DNA of 59,389 nt from Arcicella aurantiaca. GTDB taxonomy: Bacteria; Bacteroidota; Bacteroidia; Cytophagales; Spirosomataceae. The DNA lies in NCBI RefSeq assembly GCF_003148625.1, contig NZ_QGGO01000034.1:1-59389 (forward strand), given 5' to 3'. Below the pieces are notes generated by a model. That model saw only the letters and a list, made by a program, of their open reading frames with translations. It had not been told where the DNA came from and made no database searches. How positions within the stretch are numbered: the stretch's first letter is position 1; every line of letters begins with the position of its first letter. The position numbers were made by a program, and so were the translations under genes. Positions 18,819-27,718 of this stretch are shown here, in pieces.

Positions 18819-20626
18819 AACACTCTATCGCTTCTGTTTCGCTCTCTGGAACTCTCATCGAAAAAATAAAGGCTGTCGCAAAGGCGGGTTATGATGGAAT
18901 AGAGTTATTTGAAAATGACCTCTTAGTTGCGAATATTAGCCCCCTTGAAGTCAATAAAATTACGACTGACTTGGGACTTGAAATAGTTGGTTTACAGCCT
19001 TTTAGGGACTATGAAGCGATGCCAGAACCTTACAAATCACGAAGTTTGGAGCGAGCAAAACATAAATTTGATTTAATGCACGCTTTGGGTACTAAAAAAC
19101 TGTTTATTTGTAGTAATACCTCTATTCATACTATCAACAGTCTTGATAAAGCCGCTGAAGACCTTTTTGATATTGCCGAGATTGCCAAACAACATGATTT
19201 TGAGATTGGTTATGAAGCACTTTCATGGGGGCGTTTCGTGAATACCTATCACCAATCTGTTGAGATTGTCAAAAGAGCAAATCACGCTAATCTGGGAAAT
19301 ATTTTAGATAATTTTCATATATCTGCACTCAAATCTACTTTCGAGGATATTTATACTATTCCAAAAGACAAATTTACGATTGTACAAGTGGCAGATGCCC
19401 CAAATTTTGATATGGGAGCCATGCACTTAGGGCGGCATTATCGTTCTTTTCCGGGGCAAGGCTCATTTCCAGTTGTAGAATTTATCAAAGCTGTTCAGGC
19501 TACTGGTTATGATGGATATTTATCTCACGAGATTTTTAGTGACGAATTCCGTTCTTCACAAATTGACCCTGTGGCACTTGATGGAAAACGCTCTTTGATT
19601 TGGTTAGAGTCTATCAGTAAGCATAAAAAAGAAAGTCAAATTAATCTAAAATCCATTGAATTTCTTGAATTTGCAACCAATGATTTTTGTCAAAATGATT
19701 TGGTGAAAATGTTAGTTAATTTAGGTTTTGTAGAAACGTTTCGCCACAAAATTAAAAATGTAAGCATATATCAATTGGGAGGCGTCAATATTGTACTTAA
19801 TCGGCAAAGTGAAGTACAAAATGTACAGCAAAATACAGTTTGTGCGGTTGGATTTGCTACCGAAAATAAACAAAAAATAGAAAATTGGACTCATAAATTA
19901 GGCTATTGCTGGGAAAAAAGCAAAGCCAGTATCTATGAATTGGATATTCCTGCTGCAAAAGGAATTGGCAATATTTTATATTATTTTATTGATGAAAAAG
20001 ACCTCGAAAAAGAATTTTATCGCATAGAGTTTAATAATATAGCCACTACTAAAATTGATAATGGTATTACCGTTTTTGACCATATCGGGCATTCTGTTAG
20101 TGCCGACTTTTATTTATCAAATACCTTATTTTATCGGGCATTATTGGGGCTTGATATTGAGGAATCTCTTGAAATATTAGACCCAAGAGGAATTGTTTAT
20201 AGTAGAGTGGCAAAAAATACAAATGAAAATATTAGAATTTCGTTGAGTTCTACCCGAAGCCAAGGCACTTCCATTGATAAATTTGTGGCACAAACAGGTG
20301 CAGGAATCCAACAAATAGCTTTACAAACACAAGATATTTTTTTGACTGCCCAAAGTATTAAAAACCATGATTTAATACTTTCAATTCCTTCAAATTATTA
20401 TGACGATTTAAGAGCTAAAACGCAACTTTCAGAAGAAATAATTCAAAAAATGAAACAATTTAATATACTCTATGACCGTCAGGAATCAGGAGAGTTTTTT
20501 CATTTTTATTGTACCGAAATAAATGGTTTATTTATAGAAATTGTTCAAAGAAAGGGATTATACAACCGTTACGGAGAAGTAAATTCGCAAGTACGCCTTG
20601 CAGCTCAAGAACGTGAAAGACAATAA
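18815..20626 (+). CDS. quiC: 3-dehydroshikimate dehydratase fused to an HPPD-like domain
   Basis: The 603-residue protein matches the fused dehydratase known from pseudomonad quinate catabolism. Residues 1-270 are a sugar-phosphate-isomerase-type TIM barrel with the family landmarks IASVSLSGTL, LFENDL, QPFRDYE, GYEALSWGR and FPGQG. The expected metal ligands are E134, D165, Q191 and E239. It should convert 3-dehydroshikimate to protocatechuate. Residues about 280-603 are a two-module VOC domain like 4-hydroxyphenylpyruvate dioxygenase. Of the usual iron triad, H423 and E575 are present but the second His position reads Gln (GIQQIA, Q500), so dioxygenase activity is doubtful. The gene is translationally coupled to the dehydrogenase. 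Confidence 0.92.
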   Translation: MKHSIASVSLSGTLIEKIKAVAKAGYDGIELFENDLLVANISPLEVNKITTDLGLEIVGLQPFRDYEAMPEPYKSRSLERAKHKFDLMHALGTKKLFICSNTSIHTINSLDKAAEDLFDIAEIAKQHDFEIGYEALSWGRFVNTYHQSVEIVKRANHANLGNILDNFHISALKSTFEDIYTIPKDKFTIVQVADAPNFDMGAMHLGRHYRSFPGQGSFPVVEFIKAVQATGYDGYLSHEIFSDEFRSSQIDPVALDGKRSLIWLESISKHKKESQINLKSIEFLEFATNDFCQNDLVKMLVNLGFVETFRHKIKNVSIYQLGGVNIVLNRQSEVQNVQQNTVCAVGFATENKQKIENWTHKLGYCWEKSKASIYELDIPAAKGIGNILYYFIDEKDLEKEFYRIEFNNIATTKIDNGITVFDHIGHSVSADFYLSNTLFYRALLGLDIEESLEILDPRGIVYSRVAKNTNENIRISLSSTRSQGTSIDKFVAQTGAGIQQIALQTQDIFLTAQSIKNHDLILSIPSNYYDDLRAKTQLSEEIIQKMKQFNILYDRQESGEFFHFYCTEINGLFIEIVQRKGLYNRYGEVNSQVRLAAQERERQ

Positions 20627-20786
20627 TTTTGAGTATTAAATGATAGGTTTTATTTAACGGGTTTATATCAAGACCATCGCTTGACAATGATTCAAGGGAA
20701 TTTCACCACTTACATAAACTACTATTAATCAAAACATTACAACACAACCAAGCATTAGTAAAGCACTGATTCTTTACAGATACATT

Positions 20787-20841
20787 TTATATTTCCTACG
20801 CAAGTGTTTGAAGTCATAAAACACTTGCGTAGGAAATATAA
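20787..20841. repeat. Perfect 23-bp inverted repeat between convergent genes
   Basis: Arms 20787-20809 and 20819-20841 are exactly complementary around a nine-base loop (GAAGTCATA). The arm core CCTACGCAAGTGTTTGAAG is related to the CCTGCGAAAGTGTTTTAAG repeat at 9307 and 10889. The position, between the dehydratase gene (plus) and parB (minus), would suit a bidirectional terminator. The arms are not followed by a strong T-run, so a mobile repeat or recombination site is also possible. The rest of 20627-20943 shows nothing else. Confidence 0.7.
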
Positions 20842-20943
20842 TAAAAGCCTACATCGTAATTTCAGAGTCCTGTGTATTTAAGTAAGTATGGCTTGGTATT
20901 TACTTCCCTTGTATCTATTCTAAGATACATTCCATGAGTCAAA

Positions 20944-21864
20944 TTAGGAAATGTACGTAGCCATTTTAGCTATAATAGCTTGTAGTTCATCTAAATACAC
21001 TCTATCTTTAAATTTATAGAGTTTTTTTGCGGTTTGCATGAGCATTGTTGCATCACTTTCAAAAGATTCTACCTTTGGTTCAACAGACCTAATTATCGAT
21101 TCGGGTAATGAATCTTCTACCATTGATAACAATTCTTCGATACTCTCAATGGGTTTCTCTATCGTCTCTTTTTTAGCAATTGTTTGTATTAAACTTTTAG
21201 GCACTTTTTGTTTCCCTGTAAGAACTTCATCTCTAAAAGTCTTCTCAAATTTTGATATTCCTTTGGCATATTCTGCATCTCGTTTGATGGTAGAACGACC
21301 TACATTATATTCTCCTGCCAACTTTTCAGCAGTATCAATTCCTGAGTTTTGACCATAAGGTTCACTTTGGACCTTATGGTTTTCTCGGTCATATTTTCCT
21401 TTTTCGTTCTTTTCATTCAAGAATCTTAAACCCCTAAAATAGGAGATTTGTTCTGGTCTAAGATTCCTCCTACCAAGCTGTAAATCAATCATATAGTCCT
21501 TTACTTCTTGTAGCCCCGAAAAGTTTAAAAGCTGTACATTAAAGGAAATATTATTTTTTTTACATATATCAAAACGATTATGTCCATCAATTAAAACGTA
21601 AATAGGTTCATCTGGACTTTCACTATTTTCTGTGATACTCCCTTTAGATGTTTCCCAAAGTGATAAAGCGTCACGACAACCATTTTTCAAAATATTAGTC
21701 TCCAATTGACCATATTCGTCTTGGCCCAAGGGCGGAATTAAATCCCGTAATTCGTCAATAACAACAATATTATTTTTTACATTTTCATTGCTAATGAGTT
21801 TATTACCTGCAAAGGTTTCTTTGGTTTTGCTGGCAATCATCGCCCCAATGTTCATTTTAGCCAT
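20944..21864 (-). CDS. parB: ParB-family partition protein
   Basis: The 306-residue protein has a ParB/Spo0J N-terminal domain (residues about 30-130). It shows IPPLGQDEYGQLETNI, then the box LIDGHNRFDICKKN, which corresponds to the GERR-type CTPase box of ParB proteins in degenerate form. A central HTH follows (LAGEYNVGRSTIKRDAEYAK). The C-terminal part is acidic and helical. It begins 11 bases after the parA stop, so the genes form a parAB operon in the usual order for plasmids. It should bind a centromere site; the inverted repeat upstream of parA is a candidate operator or parS. Function as partition protein is well supported, sequence specificity is not. Confidence 0.85.
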   Translation of the reverse strand: MAKMNIGAMIASKTKETFAGNKLISNENVKNNIVVIDELRDLIPPLGQDEYGQLETNILKNGCRDALSLWETSKGSITENSESPDEPIYVLIDGHNRFDICKKNNISFNVQLLNFSGLQEVKDYMIDLQLGRRNLRPEQISYFRGLRFLNEKNEKGKYDRENHKVQSEPYGQNSGIDTAEKLAGEYNVGRSTIKRDAEYAKGISKFEKTFRDEVLTGKQKVPKSLIQTIAKKETIEKPIESIEELLSMVEDSLPESIIRSVEPKVESFESDATMLMQTAKKLYKFKDRVYLDELQAIIAKMATYIS

Positions 21865-21875
21865 CTTGTTATATT

Positions 21876-22850
21876 TTACTTTAAAAATTGGAGATAATCA
21901 ATGTATTCTGCACAAAAAGCACTGTATAGCCCAGCGGCTTCAGAAGAATTAGAAAATTTAGAAATCGTATTTCCTGCTACTTGAGCTTTCTGAAAATCTA
22001 CTAAATGTTTTATTTCAGTGTCGAAAATGCGTAAAGGTAGATTTTGTCGAATTGCCTCTTTGATTCCTTCATGAACACTATTCTTTTTTACCATCGTAAA
22101 CACCAACCCATCAATCGTCAGCATTGGGTTTAAGTTCTTTTTAATGTCATGGATTTTCTCTAATAAAGAATTTACCCCTTTCATTGCAGCCATTTCGGGT
22201 TGCATTGTAATCAAACACGAGTCTGAGGCATAAAGTGCTGAAACAGTCAATTTTCCCAAGGATGGGGGGCAATCTATCAATACGTAATCATATCTACTCA
22301 ATAAGGGTACAATTCTATTTTTTAAACGTAAATCTCCACCAGGCATCAAAATCAATTGATACTCAGCATTTCCCAAATCTATATCGCTTGGCGATATATC
22401 CAAATTTGAGTCGAGTGATATTACAGGAAATTCAATATCCCCAATCAAAGCATCTGCTACTTGAATCTCAGGCTGTTCAATACCTAATATTTGACTTAAA
22501 TTCCCTTGTGGGTCAAGGTCCACCATCAATACTTTAAAGCCTTTATTAGCTAAGGCTTCTCCAAGTGAACAAACCGTTGTTGTTTTACCAACACCACCTT
22601 TATGATTTATCACAGACACCACTCTCGCTTTTTGATACAACTCATCAGAGTAACCATAGTCTCGTAAAATTTTGTCAAGTGCCACTAAATGTTTTTCTGC
22701 TAATTGCCGACCCTGAGAAAGTGCCTGTTGTAATGTCCCTGCGGGAATTGAAGCTTGTTTTTCTACTGCCGAAACTGATATAGCAGGTCGGTGTCTTAAA
22801 AATTTTAACGCATTTGTTTGTGTAATCATAAATCTTGTAATAATATTCAT
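21876..22850 (-). CDS. parA: ParA-family partition ATPase
   Basis: The 324-residue protein has the deviant Walker A KGGVGKT (residues 84-90), the DLDPQGNLSQILG segment and Walker B LIDCPPSLG. An N-terminal extension of about 75 residues contains a putative HTH (AVEKQASIPAGTLQQALSQG), as in type Ia plasmid ParA proteins that also repress their own operon. A second in-frame ATG at 22829 is an alternative start. The first start lies inside a TTGTAATAA repeat shared with the upstream palindrome, which favours the later start or autoregulation by occlusion. It acts with the adjacent parB in plasmid segregation. Confidence 0.93.
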   Translation of the reverse strand: MNIITRFMITQTNALKFLRHRPAISVSAVEKQASIPAGTLQQALSQGRQLAEKHLVALDKILRDYGYSDELYQKARVVSVINHKGGVGKTTTVCSLGEALANKGFKVLMVDLDPQGNLSQILGIEQPEIQVADALIGDIEFPVISLDSNLDISPSDIDLGNAEYQLILMPGGDLRLKNRIVPLLSRYDYVLIDCPPSLGKLTVSALYASDSCLITMQPEMAAMKGVNSLLEKIHDIKKNLNPMLTIDGLVFTMVKKNSVHEGIKEAIRQNLPLRIFDTEIKHLVDFQKAQVAGNTISKFSNSSEAAGLYSAFCAEYIDYLQFLK

Positions 22851-22864
22851 ACAAATCTAATTAT

Positions 22865-22888
22865 ATTTGTAATAACATTATTACAAAT
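22865..22888. promoter_or_regulatory. Palindromic operator or partition site upstream of parAB
   Basis: ATTTGTAATAA (22865-22875) and TTATTACAAAT (22878-22888) form a perfect 11-bp inverted repeat with a 2-base spacer. A third half-site, TTGTAATAA, is at 22835-22843. The arrangement directly ahead of parA fits an autoregulatory ParA/ParB operator or parS-like site. Confidence 0.65.
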
Positions 22889-22926
22889 TAGTTACTTTTT
22901 AAATAAAAAATGCTTCATTTTACGAT

Positions 22927-23383
22927 AAGGGGAGTTTTTGGACACTTCGGAAAAGTATCATTCAAATTATAAAAATGTCACTAAAAACGTGTTTTTAAAG
23001 GCTTTTGAGTATCTTTTTATGTCATTTTTTAATCACATAAACTCAATAAGGGGAGTTTTTAGACACTTCGGAAAGATTATTTTATCTTTTATTTTAATCA
23101 AAAGTGTTTTTAGGGGAGTTTTTAGACTGAAAGAATAAAAATGCCTTTATTTAAAGCTAAATTTTAGCAAAAAGAGAGGCAAATACTTTTATTTTTAGTA
23201 ATTTTTTCTTGATTTATATATTTATCATATATTATTTGATTGATTTAGGGCTTTGTAACGTATTGATTATCAATGAGATACAAGCGATAAGGGGAGTTTT
23301 TAGACGCTTTAAGGGGAGTTTTTAGACACTCAAAAAGCATTTAAGGGGAGTTTTTAGACACCGTAAGGGGAGTTTTTAGACAC
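22927..23383 (+). repeat. Seven iterons, consensus AAGGGGAGTTTTTAGACAC
   Basis: Direct copies begin at 22927, 23048, 23111, 23289, 23311, 23343 and 23365. The copy at 22927 has TTGG instead of TTAG, that at 23111 starts TA and ends ACT, and that at 23289 ends ACGC; the other four are identical. The last four are spaced 22, 32 and 22 bases start to start, close to two, three and two helical turns, which puts them on one DNA face. They are the expected binding sites for the Rep_3 initiator encoded just downstream. Confidence 0.93.
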
Positions 23384-23408
23384 TCAAAATATTGCTAATA
23401 TCAACGAT

Positions 23409-23417
23409 TGTGGATAA
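23409..23417 (-). promoter_or_regulatory. DnaA box
   Basis: TGTGGATAA is the exact complement of the consensus TTATCCACA. It lies 26 bases after the last iteron and 52 bases before the rep start. Confidence 0.75.
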
Positions 23418-23469
23418 CTTTAACATCAGTTAACCTAAGCTTTAAAAAAATACGAATCTACTACAAAAC

Positions 23470-24501
23470 ATGGAAAATGAACAAGGAATATCTCAAGTAC
23501 AAGAGTACAACTTTGAAGAACAAGCTTTCATTGAGAAAAGGGCAAACAATTACTTACCTAATAATTTAGTTGTAAGTCACGCAAAGTATGGACGAATAGA
23601 ACAAAAGATATTCGAGTTCTTTATTAACCAAATAGATTTTGAAAAATCCAGAGATATTTCATCAACAACGGGGCTCATCATCAAAATCCCACTTAAATAT
23701 ATCTCGAAACATATCAAATATGCTGATTTAAAGACCCATTCCGCCACGCTGGGAGCCAAACCCATCACAATCGAGGAAATATCCGTCGAAACAAAAAAAG
23801 AGAAATTTACGCACATTTTCCCTTTCATTAAAATTGAATACAATCCAGACAAAGGATTTTTAGAATTTTATACCAATCCACAAATTTCACCGTATCTATT
23901 TTTCCTTGAAAAACAGTACGCCAAATATAAATTTGAGAATGTTTTAAGTTTTAAATCAATCTACACAACTCCTATGTATCGTTTATTACGAATGCACATA
24001 GGGCAAAACCGCAATATGTTTGTTTATAGCATTGAAGAAATCCGAAAGATTTTGGGCGTAGATGCAGATAAATATACAAACTTAAAGGACTTCAAAAAAT
24101 ACGTCATTGAGCCAGCTAAAAAAGAATTAGCAGACAGCCCATACGAGTGTATAAATTTTGAATATGAAAGTACAGGAAAAAAAATCAGAAATGTTACCCA
24201 TCTGACATTCACCATTTTAGATGCCGTAACCATCAGCCATAGAGAAAAAGAAGAATTAACAGATGCCTTAAAAAAAATTGCCGACCCAGATTATTTATCA
24301 AGAGCTGCTTCTGTAATTCTGGCAAGAGATTATAATATGACCAATCATTTAATGAGTAAAATACTTTTGGATGGTGAACTTTTAACAAAATTCGTAACAT
24401 TAGACATAGAACTAAACAATGGTGTTCATCCAAAAGTAAAAAATAGAACTGCTTGGATTTTGACTTGTTTAAACTTGGTGAAGAAAAAGAGTAAAATTTA
24501 A
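23470..24501 (+). CDS. Rep_3-family replication initiator
   Basis: The 343-residue protein shows the tandem winged-helix layout of plasmid initiator proteins. The first domain has NLVVSHAKYGRIEQKIFEFF. The second has FKSIYTTPMYRLLRMH, SIEEIRKILGV and KDFKKYVIEPAKKEL, the RepB/Rep_3 signature. A C-terminal extension of about 90 residues is less conserved. It should bind the iterons upstream, open the origin with DnaA and limit copy number by handcuffing. The start follows the iterons and DnaA box directly. Confidence 0.93.
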   Translation: MENEQGISQVQEYNFEEQAFIEKRANNYLPNNLVVSHAKYGRIEQKIFEFFINQIDFEKSRDISSTTGLIIKIPLKYISKHIKYADLKTHSATLGAKPITIEEISVETKKEKFTHIFPFIKIEYNPDKGFLEFYTNPQISPYLFFLEKQYAKYKFENVLSFKSIYTTPMYRLLRMHIGQNRNMFVYSIEEIRKILGVDADKYTNLKDFKKYVIEPAKKELADSPYECINFEYESTGKKIRNVTHLTFTILDAVTISHREKEELTDALKKIADPDYLSRAASVILARDYNMTNHLMSKILLDGELLTKFVTLDIELNNGVHPKVKNRTAWILTCLNLVKKKSKI

Positions 24502-24646
24502 GGGGTAATTGGCAAATTCAAAGATTAGTCAAAATCGGAACAAAAGGGTTATTTAGTAAAAGGTAGTTTATGTAAGAATAAAAAGATATTTATTTGCAGA
24601 ATAATTGAAATTGATTTAGGTCAATGGAGCTATTTGGGTTTAGAGA

Positions 24647-24654
24647 TACTTTTG
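24647..24654 (+). promoter_or_regulatory. Candidate -7 element of the second TonB receptor gene
   Basis: TACTTTTG fits the TAnnTTTG consensus and ends 24 bases before the chosen ATG at 24679. No clear -33 TTTG lies at the expected spacing. Confidence 0.4.
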
Positions 24655-24678
24655 CAGGGCAAAATAAAAATTAAACTC

Positions 24679-27039
24679 ATGAAAACGCTTACCTTATTAA
24701 CGCTCCAATTGTTGTTACTATTTTTTGGAGTTACTGCACAAAATTCTCAAACCATTAGAGGGAGAATTGAAGACGATGTTACGCACACAGCCATTATAGG
24801 GGCAAATATTATTATTGAAGGAACTAATAAAGGCAGTAGCTCGGATATTGATGGAAATTTTAAAATTACCGATGTTCCCATAGGTCGGCATAACATCAAA
24901 ATTTCGTCTGTGGGTTTTTTACCAAGACAATTAAATCAATTAGTGGTGACGGCTGGTAAAGAAGTTATTTTAAATATTAGTTTGATTGAACAAGTAAGAG
25001 AACTAAATGAAGTAAATGTAAAATTTGATAGACAGAAAGAAAAAAGCACCACACGTAACGAAATGGCTTTGATTTCGGCGAGGTCTTTTAACATTGATGA
25101 CACCAAAAAATATGCAGGTGCTTTAGGCGACCCTTCGAGAATGGTAGCCAATTTTGCGGGTGTTGTAGGAGCAAACGATTCAAGAAATGATATTGTAGTG
25201 CGTGGAAATTCGCCTTTAGGTAGTCTTTGGATGCTGGAAGGTTTAAATATTGCCAACCCCAACCATTTTGGAGCATTAGTGAGTACAGGAGGACCAGTAA
25301 GTATGTTAAACAATAACCTTTTGGATAAGTCAGATTTCTTGACAGGAGCATTTCCTGCCGAATATGGCAATGCCACTTCGAGTGTTTTTGATTTACGACT
25401 CAGAAATGGAAATGATGAAAAACGAGAATTTTTAGCTCAAATGGGTTTCAATGGTTTTGAATTTGGGTTGGAAGGTCCTTTGAGTAAAAAAGTTTCGTAT
25501 TTGGTCAATTATCGTTATTCAACTCTTGGGGTTTTCAAACAATTAGGATTAAATATTGGAACAGGCTCAAGTACACCCATTTTTCAAGATTTGAATTTTA
25601 AAATAAATGCCATTTTATCAAAAAAATCTACGCTAACTTTCTTTGGAGTTGGTGGCTCAAGCAGTATTGATTTATTAGGAAATGATATTGATACCACTAA
25701 GCAAGATTTATACGGAAATGAAAATGTAAATACACGTGTGAAATATCAAACTTTGATAGGAGGATTAAGTTATCATTACAAGATTTCAACGAAGGTTTTT
25801 ACTAAATTAACTTTTGGCATTAGTAAAACTTATCAAACCTATCAAGGAGATTCCATTAGTATGGATACACGTCAGGCATTCCCCAATGGAGAGTCATTAT
25901 TTGAAACACAAAAGTATTCTTTAAATTGGAGAACAGATTATAAAATCAATGCTCAAAATACTTTAGCATTAGGCTTAACGTCTGATTTTATAAATTTTAA
26001 CCTTTTCAACAAACGTATTTATCATGGAAATCAGGATAAAGTGTATGTCAACACAAACGATAATACCAATCTGATTCAGGGATTTACGCAATTTAAACAT
26101 CGATTTACCAATGCTTTTTCTGTGGTTGGAGGTTTACATTTTCAAAAATTATTGTTGAATAATAAAAATGCCATTGAACCACGTTTGGCGATAAATTATC
26201 AATTTTTGCCAAACCATGCCTTGTCCTTAGGATACGGATTACACAGCCAAATGCAAAATATTTATGCTTATTTTGTGCAAACACCAACTTCGTCGGGCGT
26301 TAAATACACCAATAAGGATTTAGATTTTACAAAAAGTCATCACATTGTTTTGGGCTATGAATACAATATCTCTGAACATTTGAGGTTGAAGATAGAAACT
26401 TACTACCAAAAAATCATGAATGTTCCCGTTGAAATGAGAGCATCTTCATACTCAGCATTAAACTCAGGGGCAAGTTTTGCTCCGACTGATAATGATAGTT
26501 TGGTAAATAATGGCGTCGGAAGAAATTACGGTTTAGAATTTACCCTTGAACGTTTCTTTGATAAAAACTACTATTTTTTATTCACCACTTCACTTTATGA
26601 TGCTAAGTACAAAGGGAGTGATGGTATTGAACGAAACACAGCATTTAATACACATTATGTCGTGAATGCTTTAGCTGGAAAAGAGTTTTTGTTAGGACGT
26701 AAAAAAACGAACGCTCTCAATTTGAATATAAAATTTACAACTTCAGGAGGAAAATATCTTACACCACTTGATTTGAATACTTCAAAAATTAAACATGAAG
26801 CTGTTTTTGATGAGACAAAAGCATTTTCTGAACAACAGGGTGGTTATTTTAGAATAGACCTTAAAGCGTCTTATCGGAAAGAATATCATAAAAGTTCTTT
26901 AGAATTTTCTTTAGATTTACAGAATCTCACCAATCATAAAAATATTTTTCAGCAAAGTTTTAATAGAAGAACCAATAGTATTACCAATGAATACCAACAG
27001 TTTTTCTTCCCTGTACCAATGATTCGTTATACTTTTTAA
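24679..27039 (+). CDS. TonB-dependent receptor with carboxypeptidase-regulatory domain
   Basis: I start at the ATG at 24679 (786 residues), which begins the signal peptide (MKTLTLLTLQLLLLFFGVTAQ); an ATG 45 bases upstream would put charged residues ahead of it. A CarboxypepD_reg-like domain covers residues about 22-105 (IIGANIIIEGTNKGSSSDIDGNF). A plug domain follows, with FAGVVGANDSRNDIVVRG and SLWMLEGLNIANPNHFG. The remaining 530 residues form the beta-barrel, ending in MIRYTF. The ligand is unknown. Located between rep and an XRE regulator gene, it has no obvious partner lipoprotein. Confidence 0.9.
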   Translation: MKTLTLLTLQLLLLFFGVTAQNSQTIRGRIEDDVTHTAIIGANIIIEGTNKGSSSDIDGNFKITDVPIGRHNIKISSVGFLPRQLNQLVVTAGKEVILNISLIEQVRELNEVNVKFDRQKEKSTTRNEMALISARSFNIDDTKKYAGALGDPSRMVANFAGVVGANDSRNDIVVRGNSPLGSLWMLEGLNIANPNHFGALVSTGGPVSMLNNNLLDKSDFLTGAFPAEYGNATSSVFDLRLRNGNDEKREFLAQMGFNGFEFGLEGPLSKKVSYLVNYRYSTLGVFKQLGLNIGTGSSTPIFQDLNFKINAILSKKSTLTFFGVGGSSSIDLLGNDIDTTKQDLYGNENVNTRVKYQTLIGGLSYHYKISTKVFTKLTFGISKTYQTYQGDSISMDTRQAFPNGESLFETQKYSLNWRTDYKINAQNTLALGLTSDFINFNLFNKRIYHGNQDKVYVNTNDNTNLIQGFTQFKHRFTNAFSVVGGLHFQKLLLNNKNAIEPRLAINYQFLPNHALSLGYGLHSQMQNIYAYFVQTPTSSGVKYTNKDLDFTKSHHIVLGYEYNISEHLRLKIETYYQKIMNVPVEMRASSYSALNSGASFAPTDNDSLVNNGVGRNYGLEFTLERFFDKNYYFLFTTSLYDAKYKGSDGIERNTAFNTHYVVNALAGKEFLLGRKKTNALNLNIKFTTSGGKYLTPLDLNTSKIKHEAVFDETKAFSEQQGGYFRIDLKASYRKEYHKSSLEFSLDLQNLTNHKNIFQQSFNRRTNSITNEYQQFFFPVPMIRYTF

Positions 27040-27225
27040 TTTTCTTTTTTATTCCCTTTAAAACGCCATTACAGATTGGCTCTGAATGGTTCTACTTCAT
27101 GTAAAGGTTTTGTAATTCTATGCCAGAAACAATTTTAAGAGTTTTGCTATCGGCATCAAAAAATTACCTTCATCAGTAAATTATTTTAAATAGACATTAT
27201 TTACTGAACCTTTAATACAATTAGC

Positions 27226-27633
27226 ATGAAAAATCATTCAAAACTTACTTTTGGTGAACGTTTGAAACAAATTAGAAAAGAACAAAATTTAAAACAAGAG
27301 TACATGGCGGCAAAATTGGAAATGAAACAGCCTAATTATTCTCATATAGAAAATAATAAGGTAAAACCTAACCTTCAACAGCTAAAAAAGATTGCAGAAA
27401 TATTTAGTATTTCTATGGAAAATTTAGTGGGAGATTCTGCCATTAATATCGAGAATTTTACCAATAATATCTCTTCTAATAATATGAGCGGAATTGACTT
27501 TGTAATCCATCAGCAAATCTTGGACAGTAAAAATTTAATTATACAAGTTCAAGAAAATAAAATTAAGGAGTTGATACGGGAAAAAGAATATTTACTAACA
27601 ATGTACAAAAATCAACAAAACCCTAAGTGTTAG
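27226..27633 (+). CDS. XRE-family HTH transcriptional regulator
   Basis: The 135-residue protein has a Cro/CI-type HTH at residues about 9-65 (FGERLKQIRKEQNLKQEYMA, then MKQPNYSHIEN). The C-terminal part is a coiled-coil-like helix (IQVQENKIKELIREKEYLL) suited to dimerisation. This layout is common in Bacteroidota accessory genomes. The target is unknown. A terminator hairpin follows within 45 bases. Confidence 0.88.
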   Translation: MKNHSKLTFGERLKQIRKEQNLKQEYMAAKLEMKQPNYSHIENNKVKPNLQQLKKIAEIFSISMENLVGDSAINIENFTNNISSNNMSGIDFVIHQQILDSKNLIIQVQENKIKELIREKEYLLTMYKNQQNPKC

Positions 27634-27673
27634 TAAGTGGGGGGCGGTTGTCTCTACTTACTAACTTTTTTTG

Positions 27674-27704
27674 CTCAGTCGAGGTGTTTTCTTGACTGAG
27701 TTTT
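27674..27704 (+). terminator. Intrinsic terminator after the XRE gene
   Basis: CTCAGTC (27674-27680) pairs with GACTGAG (27694-27700) across a 13-base loop and is followed by TTTT. It sits between the XRE stop and the TetR start I chose, which supports the later TetR start codon. Confidence 0.65.
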
Positions 27705-27718
27705 CAATTTTAAAACGA

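Larger units (their letters stand above)
22889..23469. other. Replication origin region of an iteron plasmid
   Basis: The gap between the divergent parA and rep genes contains seven iterons, a very AT-rich block (about 23130-23280) that could be the unwinding element, and a perfect DnaA box next to the rep gene. This is the standard content of an iteron-controlled theta origin. Confidence 0.85.

Noticed and set aside
18815-20626. Annotating this gene simply as 4-hydroxyphenylpyruvate dioxygenase
   Set aside because: The N-terminal half is a complete dehydroshikimate dehydratase barrel, and the dioxygenase-like half lacks one His ligand.
22927-23383. Regularly spaced short repeats resembling a CRISPR array
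   Set aside because: Spacing is uneven, the spacers are 3-13 bases or far longer, no cas genes are near, and the position beside rep and a DnaA box identifies them as iterons.
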